Source: Metasolibacillus fluoroglycofenilyticus
GTDB taxonomy: Bacteria; Bacillota; Bacilli; Bacillales_A; Planococcaceae
NCBI RefSeq assembly: GCF_003049645.1
Contig: NZ_PYWK01000001.1
Coordinates: 1,054,001-1,118,000, forward strand
DNA length: 64,000 nucleotides
Direction of reading: 5' to 3'
Shown here: positions 44,437 to 54,480 of the stretch, piece after piece
Position numbering within the stretch: the first letter of the stretch is position 1
How the letters are laid out: every line of letters begins with the position of its first letter
Program-made: the position numbers and the translations under genes
Notes under the pieces: model-generated
The model's database searches: none
Told to the model about the DNA's origin: nothing
Seen by the model: only the letters and a program-made list of their open reading frames with translations

Positions 44437-45915
44437 ATTAGCGAACAAATTTTTCAGCAGCTTGCAGCACGAACAAATGGGGATGTGTATATCGGGGTTG
44501 TTGGTCCCGTCCGTGTAGGAAAATCAACATTTGTAAAAAAGGTAATGGAATCTCTTGTTTTACCGAATATTATGAGTGAAGATGATCGTAAACGCGCCTT
44601 GGACGAGCTACCACAAAGCTCACCGGGACCTGTCATTATGACAGCAGAGCCAAAGTTTGTTCCTGCAAATGCAGCACCGATTGCTATCGGTGACAATGGT
44701 TTAAGCTTCCGTATTCGCCTTGCAGATTGCGTCGGTTATATTATTGATGGGGCAAAAGGCTATGAGGATGAAAATGGTCCAAAATATGTGCATACACCAT
44801 GGCATACAGAAGCAATTCCGTTTCAGGATGCTGCTAAAATCGGTACAGATAAAGTAATACGTGACCATGCCAATATTGGAGTAGTCGTAACGACTGATGG
44901 TACGGTTAACGGGATAGAGCGTCAAGCTGCTGTCGTAGCAGAAAGAGCGATTATTGAGCAATTAAAGGAAATTGGAAAACCTTTTGTCATTGTTATAAAC
45001 AGCTCGATGCCAGCGAGAGAGGAAACACGCAATTTACGCAATGAATTATTTGAGACATACGAAGTACCGGTCATTGCAACATCAATTGACCAGCTAACAA
45101 CCTCTGATATTGCTTATATTTTACAGGAGGCTTTATATGAGTTTCCAATTGAATATATTGAGGTTGAAAAGCCTGACTGGGTAGATGTGCTTGATAGTAC
45201 ACATCATATTAATGAATCATTAGCCGTAGCAGCAAATGAGATGGTAGGGCATGTAGAAAAAATTCGCGATGTTGAAAAGGCGACAAATTTTTTGAAGGCC
45301 TTAGATTTCGTAGAAAATTGTGAAGTGGAGCGTGTCGATGCAGGGCTTGGTGTTGTAACGGTACGTTTAACGATACAAAATGATATTTATAAAGCAATCT
45401 GTAATGAATGGCTAGAGCATCCAATCGACACGAAAAAAGATTGGCTATTATTTATTAAAGAGGCGTCCGAGGCGAAGAAGGCACAAGCTCGCTTCCGAGA
45501 TGCGATTGAGCAATCACGTGTAGAGGGCTATGGTGTGACATTACCGACATTAGATGAGTTTGAACCAAATGAACCCGAATTAATTAAGCAAAATAATTTT
45601 TATGGTGTTCGTATGAAAGCGACAGCACCGTCTTATCATATTATTCGTGTCGACATGGAGTCGGAGTTTGCGCCGTTAATTGGTTCAGAATTTCACAGTC
45701 AGCAATTGTTAAAAGATTTACAATATGCGTTTGAGCATGACCGAGAATCTTTATGGCAAACCCAATTATTTGGTACGCCATTGCATGAAGTATTAAAGGA
45801 AAGTATTCGTTATAAAATGAATACTGTACCAAAAACTGCTAAAAAGAGAATGCGACAAACAATTGAGCGTATGGTAAACGAAGGCGATAGAGGGTTAATT
45901 ACATTTATTATCTAG
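44437..45915 (+). CDS. spoIVA: Spore coat morphogenetic ATPase SpoIVA
   Basis: A 492-residue cytoskeletal ATPase that forms the basement layer of the spore coat. The Walker A motif is GPVRVGKST with Lys29, then LPNIMSEDDRKRA, the coat-family AEPKFVPANAAP block and a conserved C-terminus ending RGLITFII. The start is unusual: AAAGGAGG at 44422-44429 is seven bases from ATT 44437 and no ATG, GTG or TTG in this frame lies before GTG 44485. Starting at GTG would delete IFQQLAARTNGD, which aligns with B. subtilis IFKDIAERTGGD. With ATT the length equals the B. subtilis protein (492). A sigma E promoter precedes. Confidence 0.93.
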   Translation: MSEQIFQQLAARTNGDVYIGVVGPVRVGKSTFVKKVMESLVLPNIMSEDDRKRALDELPQSSPGPVIMTAEPKFVPANAAPIAIGDNGLSFRIRLADCVGYIIDGAKGYEDENGPKYVHTPWHTEAIPFQDAAKIGTDKVIRDHANIGVVVTTDGTVNGIERQAAVVAERAIIEQLKEIGKPFVIVINSSMPAREETRNLRNELFETYEVPVIATSIDQLTTSDIAYILQEALYEFPIEYIEVEKPDWVDVLDSTHHINESLAVAANEMVGHVEKIRDVEKATNFLKALDFVENCEVERVDAGLGVVTVRLTIQNDIYKAICNEWLEHPIDTKKDWLLFIKEASEAKKAQARFRDAIEQSRVEGYGVTLPTLDEFEPNEPELIKQNNFYGVRMKATAPSYHIIRVDMESEFAPLIGSEFHSQQLLKDLQYAFEHDRESLWQTQLFGTPLHEVLKESIRYKMNTVPKTAKKRMRQTIERMVNEGDRGLITFII

Positions 45916-45934
45916 TAGTAAAAAGTTCCTTTTC

Positions 45935-45983
45935 AATAACAGGACGACGCTATTTTTAGGCGTTTTGTCCTGTTATTTGCATT
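45935..45983 (+). terminator. Terminator after spoIVA
   Basis: AATAACAGGAC (45935-45945) pairs perfectly with GTCCTGTTATT (45967-45977); inner GACGC/GCGTT pairs extend it, tail TGCATTTTC. Confidence 0.75.
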
Positions 45984-46105
45984 TTCTTAAAAAAAAACGC
46001 TAATATTCGGACAAACATAGCTAAATTAAGTTGCGTAGCGGTTTTCTATGTGTTACTCTTTTTACATGATTTAGGTTCAGGACCCTTTGAGAGGAGGTGA
46101 ATGGT

Positions 46106-46378
46106 GTGAATAAAACAGAATTAGTAAACTCTGTTGCTGAAGCTGCAGGTCTTTCTAAGAAAGACGCTTCTAAAGCGGTTGAAGCTGTATTTGATACAAT
46201 TCAAGGTGCTCTTGCAAAGGGTGACAAAGTACAATTAATCGGTTTTGGTAACTTTGAAGTACGTGAGCGTGCGGCTCGTAAAGGTCGTAACCCACAAACT
46301 GGTAAAGAAATCGAAATCGCTGCAAGCAAAGTGCCTGCGTTCAAACCGGGTAAAGCGCTTAAAGACGCAGTGAAGTAA
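46106..46378 (+). CDS. hbs: DNA-binding protein HU (HBsu)
   Basis: A 90-residue nucleoid protein of the HU/IHF family. [20 protein letters not shown] is the N-terminal helix pair, [20 protein letters not shown] the beta-arm with the DNA-intercalating RNPQTG, and [14 protein letters not shown] the end. GTG 46106 is the start with GAGGAGGTG upstream; the GTG at 46097 lies within this site. Same locus as B. subtilis hbs between spoIVA and folE. Confidence 0.96.
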   Translation: MNKTELVNSVAEAAGLSKKDASKAVEAVFDTIQGALAKGDKVQLIGFGNFEVRERAARKGRNPQTGKEIEIAASKVPAFKPGKALKDAVK

Positions 46379-46401
46379 TTTCCGCGTCTGTGCAGTTACA
46401 T

Positions 46402-46439
46402 AGAGCAGCCTTCAGCTTATACTGAAGGCTGCTCTTTTT
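46402..46439 (+). terminator. Terminator after hbs
   Basis: A 14-bp perfect stem, AGAGCAGCCTTCAG with CTGAAGGCTGCTCT (46402-46415, 46422-46435), T-run following. Confidence 0.92.
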
Positions 46440-46480
46440 CGTTCGTAAAAAGATTGTAAAACTTTGCATTGCTGATAACG

Positions 46481-46830
46481 TTTAACTTCTTTGAGCACAT
46501 GTTTTTTCGACAAGTAATTGCAGGGGTGAATGATTTTTGTACTGAAAGCAAGACGACAGGTACAGAAGTATCCCACCTGTATACGTGGCGAGATGAACGC
46601 AAGCATTTAAGATAATGACGGGGTGACCAATATCATGTTGCTCCAAGCTCAGGCGGATGCCATAGGATGTGACGGTTTTAGGTTAACTTCCACCAAACAG
46701 GTTGAAAAAGTCTGGACGCAATTACGACGAGGCGTAATTGATACAAAGGTGAATCCCCGTCGCACAGTTGTTCTTTACAAGATAGCACAGTCTAAAACTT
46801 TCGGGAGATAATCAGAGCGAAAAGCGAGCA
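46481..46830 (+). repeat. Composite family-4 repeat region between hbs and folE
   Basis: The start TTTAACTTCTTTGAGCAC and the GGTACAGAAGTATCCCACC block match 15571-15720; GACGGGGTGACCAATATC at 46617 matches 4150-4176. Further on, CAATTACG/CGTAATTG (46719-46726, 46733-46740) and GACGGGG/CCCCGTC (46617-46623, 46755-46761) form nested inverted repeats. A 62-codon frame here is not protein-like. This fills most of a 560-bp gap. Confidence 0.5.
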
Positions 46831-46863
46831 CAAGTATAATTGCTATCTTTCGATAAGTGTTCT

Positions 46864-46892
46864 TTGAACTTATTGTGAGGATATGCTACGAT
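46864..46892 (+). promoter_or_regulatory. Promoter of the folE operon
   Basis: TTGAAC (46864-46869) and TACGAT (46887-46892) with a 17-base spacer, 45 bases before folE. Confidence 0.6.
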
Positions 46893-46937
46893 TCATTTGT
46901 TAGAAACGTCAATGTAACTTAATGATGGAGGCCATAT

Positions 46938-47507
46938 ATGTCGAATGTTGATTTAGCAAAAATTGAAGAAGCAGTAAAAATGATTTTAGAGGCGGTAGGG
47001 GAAGATGCCCAGCGTGAGGGACTTCTTGATACACCAAAGCGCGTAGCCAAAATGTATGCTGAAATGTTTAGCGGCTTAGCGCAAGATCCGCGCGAGTATT
47101 TTAGCACTGTATTTCATGAGGAGCATGAGGAGCTTGTGCTTGTAAAGGATATTCCATTTTACTCGATGTGTGAGCACCATCTTGTACCGTTTTATGGTAA
47201 GGCACATATCGCATACATACCGAAAGATGGCAAAGTAGCTGGTTTAAGCAAATTAGGGCGTTGTGTCGAAGCTGTAGCACGCAGACCGCAGTTGCAGGAG
47301 CGCATCACTTCAACGGTAGCAGATACGATGATGGAAATGCTACAGCCAAAAGGCGTTTATGTTGTAATTGAGGCAGAGCATATGTGCATGACGATGCGCG
47401 GCTTAAAAAAGCCAGGCTCAAAAACAGTGACATCTGTAGCGCGTGGAATTTACGAAGAAGACGAGGTAAAGCGTAGAGAGGTTATTTCGTTTATTCAAAT
47501 GTCTTAA
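46938..47507 (+). CDS. folE: GTP cyclohydrolase I
   Basis: A 189-residue enzyme that turns GTP into dihydroneopterin triphosphate, the first step of folate synthesis. Zinc ligands are in [11 protein letters not shown] (Cys, His) and the second Cys in [28 protein letters not shown] is the family signature (split here over about 99-119). TGGAGG lies eight bases before ATG. It is coupled with mtrB as in B. subtilis mtrA-mtrB. Confidence 0.96.
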   Translation: MSNVDLAKIEEAVKMILEAVGEDAQREGLLDTPKRVAKMYAEMFSGLAQDPREYFSTVFHEEHEELVLVKDIPFYSMCEHHLVPFYGKAHIAYIPKDGKVAGLSKLGRCVEAVARRPQLQERITSTVADTMMEMLQPKGVYVVIEAEHMCMTMRGLKKPGSKTVTSVARGIYEEDEVKRREVISFIQMS

Positions 47508-47563
47508 TTTCTGTCATTTTGTGATATGATAGATAAAGAAAATCTCGGGTGGGGGAAAAGCAA

Positions 47564-47788
47564 ATGACACAACCAGAATATATTGTTATTGAGGCGCAAG
47601 AAGACGGTGTTCATGTAATTGGTTTGACACGTGGTTCGGATACAAAATTTCATCATTCAGAAAAGCTTGATGCAGGGGAAGTGATGATTGCTCAATTTAC
47701 AGAGCATACATCTGCAATGAAAATTCGTGGCAAGGCAAAAATCCACTCTGCGCATGGAACGATTGAGAGTGGCTCGAAAAAACAATAG
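47564..47788 (+). CDS. mtrB: Tryptophan RNA-binding attenuation protein TRAP
   Basis: A 74-residue subunit of the 11-mer that binds tryptophan and GAG/UAG repeats in trp RNA. The conserved [20 protein letters not shown] contains the tryptophan-contact and subunit region, and KIRGKAK the RNA-binding Lys/Arg residues. ATG 47564 gives the family length (75 in B. subtilis); the GTG at 47549 lies within the GGTGGGGG ribosome site. No trp gene is in this window, so its targets are elsewhere. Confidence 0.95.
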   Translation: MTQPEYIVIEAQEDGVHVIGLTRGSDTKFHHSEKLDAGEVMIAQFTEHTSAMKIRGKAKIHSAHGTIESGSKKQ

Positions 47789-47839
47789 GCACCGTATATT
47801 GGGGGCTTAGTTACTTTAACGAAATGGAGTAAGAGATCT

Positions 47840-48586
47840 ATGCATGCAACAACTATCCAACAAGCAATACAACAATTAAAAGAGTCTATTTTCGTGCGTG
47901 TTCGTCATAGAGCTTTACTGCAATACATAGAGGCCCCAAGCGTTGATGAAACTCAGCTGTTTTTCTTACTTTTACCATCTTTAAACGGAGAATTATGGCA
48001 TGACGATTTACAGGAGAGTGCAACAACTGTAGGAATCGTTCAAGCCTCTTTGTTTGAACATGATAAAATTAAAGAAAAGGATGCTACATCAAAGGAGCAG
48101 CAATTAACTGTATTGTCCGGCGATTACTATAGTGGGCGCTACTATGAAATATTAGCTCGTGCGGGAAATATAGCACTCATTCAAAAATTAGCGCAAGGTA
48201 TTGTTGAGCGTTGTGAGCAGGAAATTGTTGCATATGAGGATACATATCGAACGATGGAGCAGTGGGTTGACAGTTTATGCTTGATTGAAACGGCGATAAT
48301 ACGTAAATTTTATGAAGCGCATTCCTTTAGTAAATATAGTGCTGTTATGATGCATGCATTAACAATACAGCGTTTACAAAAAGAAATGTACACTTTACGT
48401 GGGCATGCCCCAACAGCCGTGGGACGAGCGATGGAAAACTGTTTCGGACAACAAGAGCTAACACATTTATTGACAGTTGCAATCGAAACACAGCAAAAAT
48501 TATTAACAGATGAGCTTGCTACTTTACAATTATCAGAGGCAGTACAGCAATTTATTTGGCAAATCGTAAAAGTTGAAACGAGATAG
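47840..48586 (+). CDS. hepS: Heptaprenyl diphosphate synthase component I, HepS
   Basis: A 248-residue, weakly conserved helical subunit of the heteromeric heptaprenyl diphosphate synthase, needed with HepT for the menaquinone-7 side chain. Recognisable segments are VLSGDYYSGRYYEILARAGN (about 93-112) with a DYYSG typical of the family. Placement before menG and hepT is diagnostic. GGAGTAAGAG precedes ATG. Confidence 0.9.
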   Translation: MHATTIQQAIQQLKESIFVRVRHRALLQYIEAPSVDETQLFFLLLPSLNGELWHDDLQESATTVGIVQASLFEHDKIKEKDATSKEQQLTVLSGDYYSGRYYEILARAGNIALIQKLAQGIVERCEQEIVAYEDTYRTMEQWVDSLCLIETAIIRKFYEAHSFSKYSAVMMHALTIQRLQKEMYTLRGHAPTAVGRAMENCFGQQELTHLLTVAIETQQKLLTDELATLQLSEAVQQFIWQIVKVETR

Positions 48587-48601
48587 AAAGGTTTTGAAAA
48601 G

Positions 48602-49306
48602 ATGACGAAATCGAAAGAGGAACGTGTGCACGAAGTATTTGAAAGCATTTCAGAAGGCTATGATAAAATGAATTCCGTAATTAGCTTTCAACTGCATGTG
48701 AAATGGCGTAAAGACACGATGAAGCGAATGAATGTACAACGCGGGGCAAAATGTTTAGATGTTTGCTGTGGTACAGCAGATTGGACGATTGCACTCGCAG
48801 AAGCTGTCGGAGAAACAGGTGTTGTAAAAGGCTTGGACTTTAGCGAAAATATGCTAAAGGTCGGTGCGGAAAAAGTGAAGCCTTATCCACAGGTAGAGCT
48901 TTTGCAGGGGAATGCAATGAAGCTGCCATTTGAAGACAATACATTTGATTATGTAACGATAGGCTTTGGACTTCGCAATGTACCTGACTATATGCAGGTA
49001 CTGCGAGAGATGAACCGTGTATTAAAGCCAGGTGGCATGGCCGTTTGTTTAGAAACCTCACAATCTGAAATTCCAGGTTATCGTCAACTTTTCCGTTTCT
49101 ATTTCAAATATATTATGCCGTTTTTTGGCAAGCTATTTGCCAAAAGCTACAAAGAATATTCATGGCTACAAGAATCTGCAAATGATTTTCCCGGTATGAG
49201 ACAGCTTGCGTTTATGTTTAAGAGCGCAGGGTTTGAGCGAATTGGCTACAAAGGATACAGTGGTGGAGCAGCGGCAATGCATCAGGGCTTTAAAAAAGAA
49301 ATTTAG
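48602..49306 (+). CDS. menG: Demethylmenaquinone methyltransferase MenG (UbiE type)
   Basis: A 234-residue SAM-dependent methyltransferase for the last step of menaquinone synthesis. [10 protein letters not shown] and WR are the UbiE N-terminal signature, [14 protein letters not shown] the SAM-binding motif I, and [20 protein letters not shown] the UbiE signature 2. GAAAGG precedes ATG. It is 16 bases after hepS and 19 before hepT. Confidence 0.95.
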   Translation: MTKSKEERVHEVFESISEGYDKMNSVISFQLHVKWRKDTMKRMNVQRGAKCLDVCCGTADWTIALAEAVGETGVVKGLDFSENMLKVGAEKVKPYPQVELLQGNAMKLPFEDNTFDYVTIGFGLRNVPDYMQVLREMNRVLKPGGMAVCLETSQSEIPGYRQLFRFYFKYIMPFFGKLFAKSYKEYSWLQESANDFPGMRQLAFMFKSAGFERIGYKGYSGGAAAMHQGFKKEI

Positions 49307-49325
49307 TGGGAGAAGGTTTGTTCAA

Positions 49326-50300
49326 GTGGAAAAGATGAAGTTAAAATTACTCTATGCTGACTTAAAATCAGATATAGAAATCATCGAAACAGAATTAGAA
49401 AAAGCGTTGAACTCGTCTTCACACTTGCTAAACGAGGCTTCACTACATTTGCTGCAGGCGGGAGGGAAGCGCATCCGCCCAGTATTTGTCTTGCTTAGTG
49501 CGAAATTTGGCGATTATCAAATTGAGCGGATGAAGTATATCGCTGTTCCTTTGGAGTTAATCCATATGGCTTCACTCGTACATGATGATGTCATTGATGA
49601 TTCAAATATGAGAAGAGGCAGAAGCACTGTTAAGGCGCAGTGGAACAATCGTGTCGCGATGTTTACTGGCGACTTTATTTTTGCGCGTGCTTTAGAGTAT
49701 GTCACAGTAATTGATGACCCACGTGCACATCAAATATTGGCACGTACGATGGTAGAGCTTTGTAATGGGGAAATCATTCAAATCGAAGATAAATTCCGGA
49801 TGGATCAACATATAAAAGATTATTTCAGACGGATTAAACGAAAAACGGCATTGCTTATCGAATCGAGCTGTGAGCTTGGGGCGGTCGTAGGTGGAGTAGA
49901 TGAACAAAATACACGCCGTTTAAAGCGCTACGGCTATTTTGTTGGGATGAGCTTTCAAATTATTGATGATATATTGGATTTCACAGCAACGGATAAAGAG
50001 CTCGGCAAGCCCGCTGGTAGCGATTTATTACAAGGCAATATTACACTGCCGATGTTGCTTTTAAAAGATGATGCAACAATGCAACCTTACTTGCAAAAGA
50101 TTATTGCAGGTACGTTAACAGAAGGAGAGCGTATGAAAATGCTACAGTACGTTCGTCACTCTGATGCAATCAAGCAAGCAACAGCAATTAGCGATAAATA
50201 TTTGCAAAAAGCTTTAAAGGAAGTAGAAGCATTGCCAAACAATCCGATGAAAAAAAAGCTGCGTGACGTAGCGCTCTTTATTGGCAAGCGGAAATTTTAG
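49326..50300 (+). CDS. hepT: Heptaprenyl diphosphate synthase component II, HepT
   Basis: A 324-residue trans-polyprenyl synthase subunit, catalytic partner of HepS. The first aspartate-rich motif is [12 protein letters not shown], the second [21 protein letters not shown] 49326 is nine bases after GGGAGAAGG; ATG 49335 (MKLKLLY) is an equally family-like start. An extension back to 49206 would overlap menG by 100 bases and is rejected. Its C-terminus IGKRKF is typical. Confidence 0.94.
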   Translation: MEKMKLKLLYADLKSDIEIIETELEKALNSSSHLLNEASLHLLQAGGKRIRPVFVLLSAKFGDYQIERMKYIAVPLELIHMASLVHDDVIDDSNMRRGRSTVKAQWNNRVAMFTGDFIFARALEYVTVIDDPRAHQILARTMVELCNGEIIQIEDKFRMDQHIKDYFRRIKRKTALLIESSCELGAVVGGVDEQNTRRLKRYGYFVGMSFQIIDDILDFTATDKELGKPAGSDLLQGNITLPMLLLKDDATMQPYLQKIIAGTLTEGERMKMLQYVRHSDAIKQATAISDKYLQKALKEVEALPNNPMKKKLRDVALFIGKRKF

Positions 50301-50382
50301 AAATAGTTGCGTTTACAAGCTTATTTTGGTACTATTTATCGGTAGGTGTAAGCCTGTTTTAGTCAAAACTAAGGAGTGTTTT

Positions 50383-50802
50383 ATGATGGCAATCGAAAGA
50401 ACTTTTTTAATGGTTAAACCAGACGGCGTTGAGCGTCAAGTAATTGGCGATATCATTGACCGTTTTGAGCGTCGCGGCTTCGAAATGAAAGGCGCTAAAT
50501 TAATGAACGTATCTCGCGAATTAGCTGAGAAGCACTATGCGGAGCATTCAGAGCGTCCATTCTTTGGCGAGTTAGTAGACTTCATCACTTCTGGTCCAGT
50601 ATTTGCAATGGTATGGGAAGGCGAGTCTGTAATTTCTTTAGCTCGTATTATGATTGGTGCGACAAAACCATCTGAATCTCAACCAGGTACAATCCGTGGT
50701 GACTACGCTGTAACAGTATCACACAACGTAATTCACGGTTCAGATTCATTGGCTTCTGCAGAGCGTGAAATCTCACTTTGGTTCGAAGGCGAGTTAGTTT
50801 AA
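50383..50802 (+). CDS. ndk: Nucleoside diphosphate kinase
   Basis: A 139-residue enzyme equalising NTP pools. [14 protein letters not shown] is the N-terminal ATP-binding strand and NVIHGSDS holds the phospho-His; TRGDYA-like region appears as [14 protein letters not shown] 50383 or the next codon ATG 50386; AAGGAG is upstream. It follows hepT as in B. subtilis. Confidence 0.96.
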   Translation: MMAIERTFLMVKPDGVERQVIGDIIDRFERRGFEMKGAKLMNVSRELAEKHYAEHSERPFFGELVDFITSGPVFAMVWEGESVISLARIMIGATKPSESQPGTIRGDYAVTVSHNVIHGSDSLASAEREISLWFEGELV

Positions 50803-50818
50803 TACAAATACAAGAAGA

Positions 50819-50860
50819 GCGTCCAAAAAGCCGTGCATAGCCGGCTTTTTGGACGCTTTT
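50819..50860 (+). terminator. Terminator after ndk, related to family-2 repeat ends
   Basis: A perfect 15-bp stem (50819-50833 with 50842-50856) and TTTT tail. The loop region AGCCGTGCATAGCCGGC is the same as in family-2 copies at 17561 and 58146. Confidence 0.88.
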
Positions 50861-50941
50861 ACTTGGTGTTATAAAATGTGAGCTTCCTTTGAAGCCGTGA
50901 TGAACACGGAGTTTAACAGTGGTTATCTATAGTGAAAGGGA

Positions 50942-51151
50942 AGGGGCTGTGCCACAAGCCCCGCATAGCCGGCATTTTGGATAGTAGCGATGATGTTTCG
51001 CAAAATGCTGATTCCTATAAACAGAGAACGCCTCTTTTAAAAATGTGATGAACATTGGCTTTAGCAGCGCTATCCTTCAGTAAAAGGGAAGCGATAAAAA
51101 CATTTATTTCAATGCGGTGTCAAAACAAAATGGACTTTTCGGTCAATTCCT
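50942..51151 (+). repeat. Family-2 repeat, copy C
   Basis: A 210-bp copy: AGGGGCTGTGCCACAAGCC at the start, GATGTTTCGCAAAATGCTG inside, and CTTTTCGGTCAATTCCT at the end. The start is more diverged than in A and D. Between 50861 and 50941 there is a short stretch with loosely similar words (GAACACGGAGTTTAACAG). Confidence 0.7.
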
Positions 51152-51262
51152 CGTCAGCCATTTACACTTTCTAAATCACAATAATAGCCCCATTCTACTT
51201 TATTCAACTTAAGACGAAATACCTTTAGCCTGAAAAAACTTTCCAACAAATTCACACTAAAA

Positions 51263-51288
51263 TGAAACGTTATTACGAAAATAACGTA
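51263..51288 (+). promoter_or_regulatory. ECF-type (SigW/SigX-like) promoter
   Basis: TGAAAC (51263-51268), exactly 16 bases, then CGTA (51285-51288), a perfect match to the Bacillus ECF consensus and the same -35 and spacing as the sigX promoter at 2042. It is 63 bases before the first of three small membrane coiled-coil genes. Confidence 0.75.
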
Positions 51289-51350
51289 TAATCAATTAAG
51301 AACATTTTCTTAATTACATTATCCGATTGATAGAAAGGAAGAGAAAAAAT

Positions 51351-51557
51351 ATGTGGCTTGGAATTGTCGTCATTGTTGTTGCAGGTATGTTGACTGATAC
51401 ATTTCTAAAAAATAAAAAAATGAACTTAAAAAGAATTGAAAAGGAAATTGAACTAGAAAAGCTGCGTCTTGAAACATTTGAAAAAGAAACAGAAAAGCTA
51501 AAATTAGAATTACAAAGTGAGAAGCAGGCTTTATTAGAAATGCAGCATGAAAAGTAG
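51351..51557 (+). CDS. Small membrane coiled-coil protein, paralogue 1
   Basis: A 68-residue protein with one N-terminal membrane helix (about 2-18, WLGIVVIVVAGML) and a charged coiled coil for the rest (EKEIELEKLRLETFEKETEK, then LKLELQSEKQALLEMQ). AAAGGAAG is nine bases before ATG 51351; an upstream TTG at 51327 is less likely. It is homologous to the next two genes, sharing the ETEKLxLEL-EKQ-LLEMQ ending. I do not recognise a named family. The size and layout recall PspB, a stress-membrane partner, but this is structural analogy only. Confidence 0.75.
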   Translation: MWLGIVVIVVAGMLTDTFLKNKKMNLKRIEKEIELEKLRLETFEKETEKLKLELQSEKQALLEMQHEK

Positions 51558-51569
51558 AGGAGGGATAGC

Positions 51570-51821
51570 TTGGTTGAAGAAATGCGATTACTAATTGGCT
51601 TTTTTGCAGTTTGTGGAGGTCTTGCGATACCAATAATAGCTATTTTAACGACCCATAAACGGAATGCTATGAATCTGAAAATTCAAATGATTGAAAAAGA
51701 GACGGAGCTTGAAAGATTGAAGATGGAAAGCTATGAGATTGAAACGGAAAAGCTACGTTTAGAGCTACAGCAAGAAAAGCAAACTTTATTAGAAATGCAG
51801 GATAAGGAAAGGCAGGGGTGA
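51570..51821 (+). CDS. Small membrane coiled-coil protein, paralogue 2
   Basis: An 83-residue protein with a membrane helix at about 6-27 (LLIGFFAVCGGLAIPIIAIL), a basic THKRNAM junction and a coiled coil (EKETELERLKMESYEIETEK and on) to the end. TTG 51570 follows a GAGGAGGGA site; ATG 51582 is a shorter alternative that would cut into the helix. Twelve bases after paralogue 1. It is closest to paralogue 3 (HKR-xx-M and ELExLKMESYxIETEKLRLEL are shared). Confidence 0.75.
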   Translation: MVEEMRLLIGFFAVCGGLAIPIIAILTTHKRNAMNLKIQMIEKETELERLKMESYEIETEKLRLELQQEKQTLLEMQDKERQG

Positions 51822-51825
51822 TTTT

Positions 51826-52931
<1,106 letters not shown>

Positions 52932-53003
52932 TAATCAAGCGAAAGTACATATTTTGGGTGTAGCTTGACAATAGATTAGCATCAGCAATTGTGTAATCAC
53001 GAG

Positions 53004-53046
53004 GGGTGTCGGGAAAGTAGGCTAATGCCTCCATTTCTCGACACCC
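53004..53046 (+). terminator. Hairpin after cheR
   Basis: GGGTGTCG (53004-53011) pairs with CGACACCC (53039-53046), and inner GAAA/TTTC. No T-run, so termination strength is uncertain. Confidence 0.5.
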
Positions 53047-53047
53047 A

Positions 53048-53281
53048 TCCGTATATTATCGAAGTATTTCATTAAGTAAGGTTGAGCGAATCAATAAAAA
53101 GCATGCAAAAGGCTTGATTTCAAAATACTTATCAAATCCAAATGATGGGACGATACAAGCAAGTTATTTTTTAGCTAAATTTGGCTATAATTACACGGTG
53201 GCGTCATCGATTTTGGAAAACATGCTTTTTTTTTATCGAAAATATGTTATAGTGAAAAATACATATACTTTAGCGAGTTGA
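53048..53281 (+). other. Protein-like open frame without a start codon
   Basis: A 77-codon open frame upstream of aroC reads in part VERINKKHAKGLISKYLSNP and then TIQASYFLAKFGYNYTVASS before TGA at 53279. It has no ATG, only TTG or GTG codons without a ribosome site. It may be a gene remnant, or chance. I recognise no family. Confidence 0.25.
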
Positions 53282-53297
53282 AGGGAGAAAGTGTTTT

Positions 53298-54479
53298 ATG
53301 CGTTACTTAACAGCAGGAGAGTCACATGGACCACAATTAACAACTATTATTGAAGGGTTACCATCCCTATTACCATTAACAGCAGAGCAAATTAATCATG
53401 ATTTAAAGCGTCGTCAAGGTGGACATGGTCGTGGTCGTCGTATGCAGATTGAAACGGATACAGTTGAAATCGTGGCAGGCGTACGCCATGGAAAAACACT
53501 TGGCTCACCTGTTGCGTTAGTCGTTACAAACGATGATTGGAAGCATTGGACGAAAATTATGGGGGCGGAGCCGTTACCAGAGGATATAGACCCGGATGAA
53601 GTGAAGCGCCAAATTTCACGTCCCCGACCAGGTCATGCAGATTTAGTTGGTGGGATGAAATACGGACATCGAGATTTACGCAATGTTTTAGAGCGTTCGA
53701 GTGCGCGTGAAACAACTGTACGTGTAGCAGCAGGCTCTGTAGCAAAAGCATTATTAAAGGAGTTAGGTATTTCAATTGTTGCACATGTAACAGAAATTGC
53801 AGGGATTAAGGCGGCCCCCTCTTTACTTGAAGGCAAAACAGCTGATGAAATTCGAGCAATTGTTGAAGCGGATGCTTGTTATTGTATTGACCCTGTAGCT
53901 TCAGCAAAAATGGTTGAAACAATCGATGCAACGAAAAAAGCAGGCGATTCAATTGGTGGCGTTGTAGAGGTTATTGTTGAAGGGTTACCAGCAGGTATCG
54001 GCTCGTATGTGCATTATGACCGTAAGCTAGATGGGAAATTAGCGGCTGCAATGCTGTCAATCAATGCCTTTAAAGGTGTCGAGTTTGGCATTGGCTTTGA
54101 GGCTGCAAAACTACCGGGCTCGCAAGTGCATGATGAGATTGTTTGGGATGAAAATAACGGCTATACACGTGTAACGAATCGTTTAGGTGGCTTAGAGGGC
54201 GGTATGACAACAGGCATGCCAATCGTTGTACGCGGTGTTATGAAGCCAATCCCAACTTTATATAAGCCATTACAAAGTGTTGATATTGAAACAAAAGAGC
54301 CATTTAAAGCCAGTGTAGAGCGCTCCGATAGCTGTGCAGTACCAGCAGCATCTATTGTTGCAGAGCATGTTATTGCCTGGGAAATAGCTAAAGCTGTTGT
54401 TGAACAATTCCACAGCGACCAGTTGCCACAGCTGAAGGCACAGTTAGATGAAATGAGACGCTATACGAAGGAGTTTTAA
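53298..54479 (+). CDS. aroC: Chorismate synthase
   Basis: A 393-residue FMN-dependent enzyme converting EPSP to chorismate (called aroF in B. subtilis). Signatures are [14 protein letters not shown] at the N-terminus, [17 protein letters not shown], and [19 protein letters not shown] in the middle, ending near [20 protein letters not shown] precedes ATG. It opens the aro cluster and is one base before aroB. Confidence 0.97.
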   Translation: MRYLTAGESHGPQLTTIIEGLPSLLPLTAEQINHDLKRRQGGHGRGRRMQIETDTVEIVAGVRHGKTLGSPVALVVTNDDWKHWTKIMGAEPLPEDIDPDEVKRQISRPRPGHADLVGGMKYGHRDLRNVLERSSARETTVRVAAGSVAKALLKELGISIVAHVTEIAGIKAAPSLLEGKTADEIRAIVEADACYCIDPVASAKMVETIDATKKAGDSIGGVVEVIVEGLPAGIGSYVHYDRKLDGKLAAAMLSINAFKGVEFGIGFEAAKLPGSQVHDEIVWDENNGYTRVTNRLGGLEGGMTTGMPIVVRGVMKPIPTLYKPLQSVDIETKEPFKASVERSDSCAVPAASIVAEHVIAWEIAKAVVEQFHSDQLPQLKAQLDEMRRYTKEF

Positions 54480-54480
54480 T

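Noticed and set aside
46623..46811. 62-codon frame between hbs and folE
   Set aside because: It falls within the composite family-4 repeat with nested inverted repeats; no ribosome site.
49206..49325. N-terminal extension of hepT into menG
   Set aside because: It would overlap menG by 100 bases and lacks similarity to HepT starts; a ribosome site lies at 49308.
53557..53836. Antisense frames within aroC
   Set aside because: Shadows of chorismate synthase.
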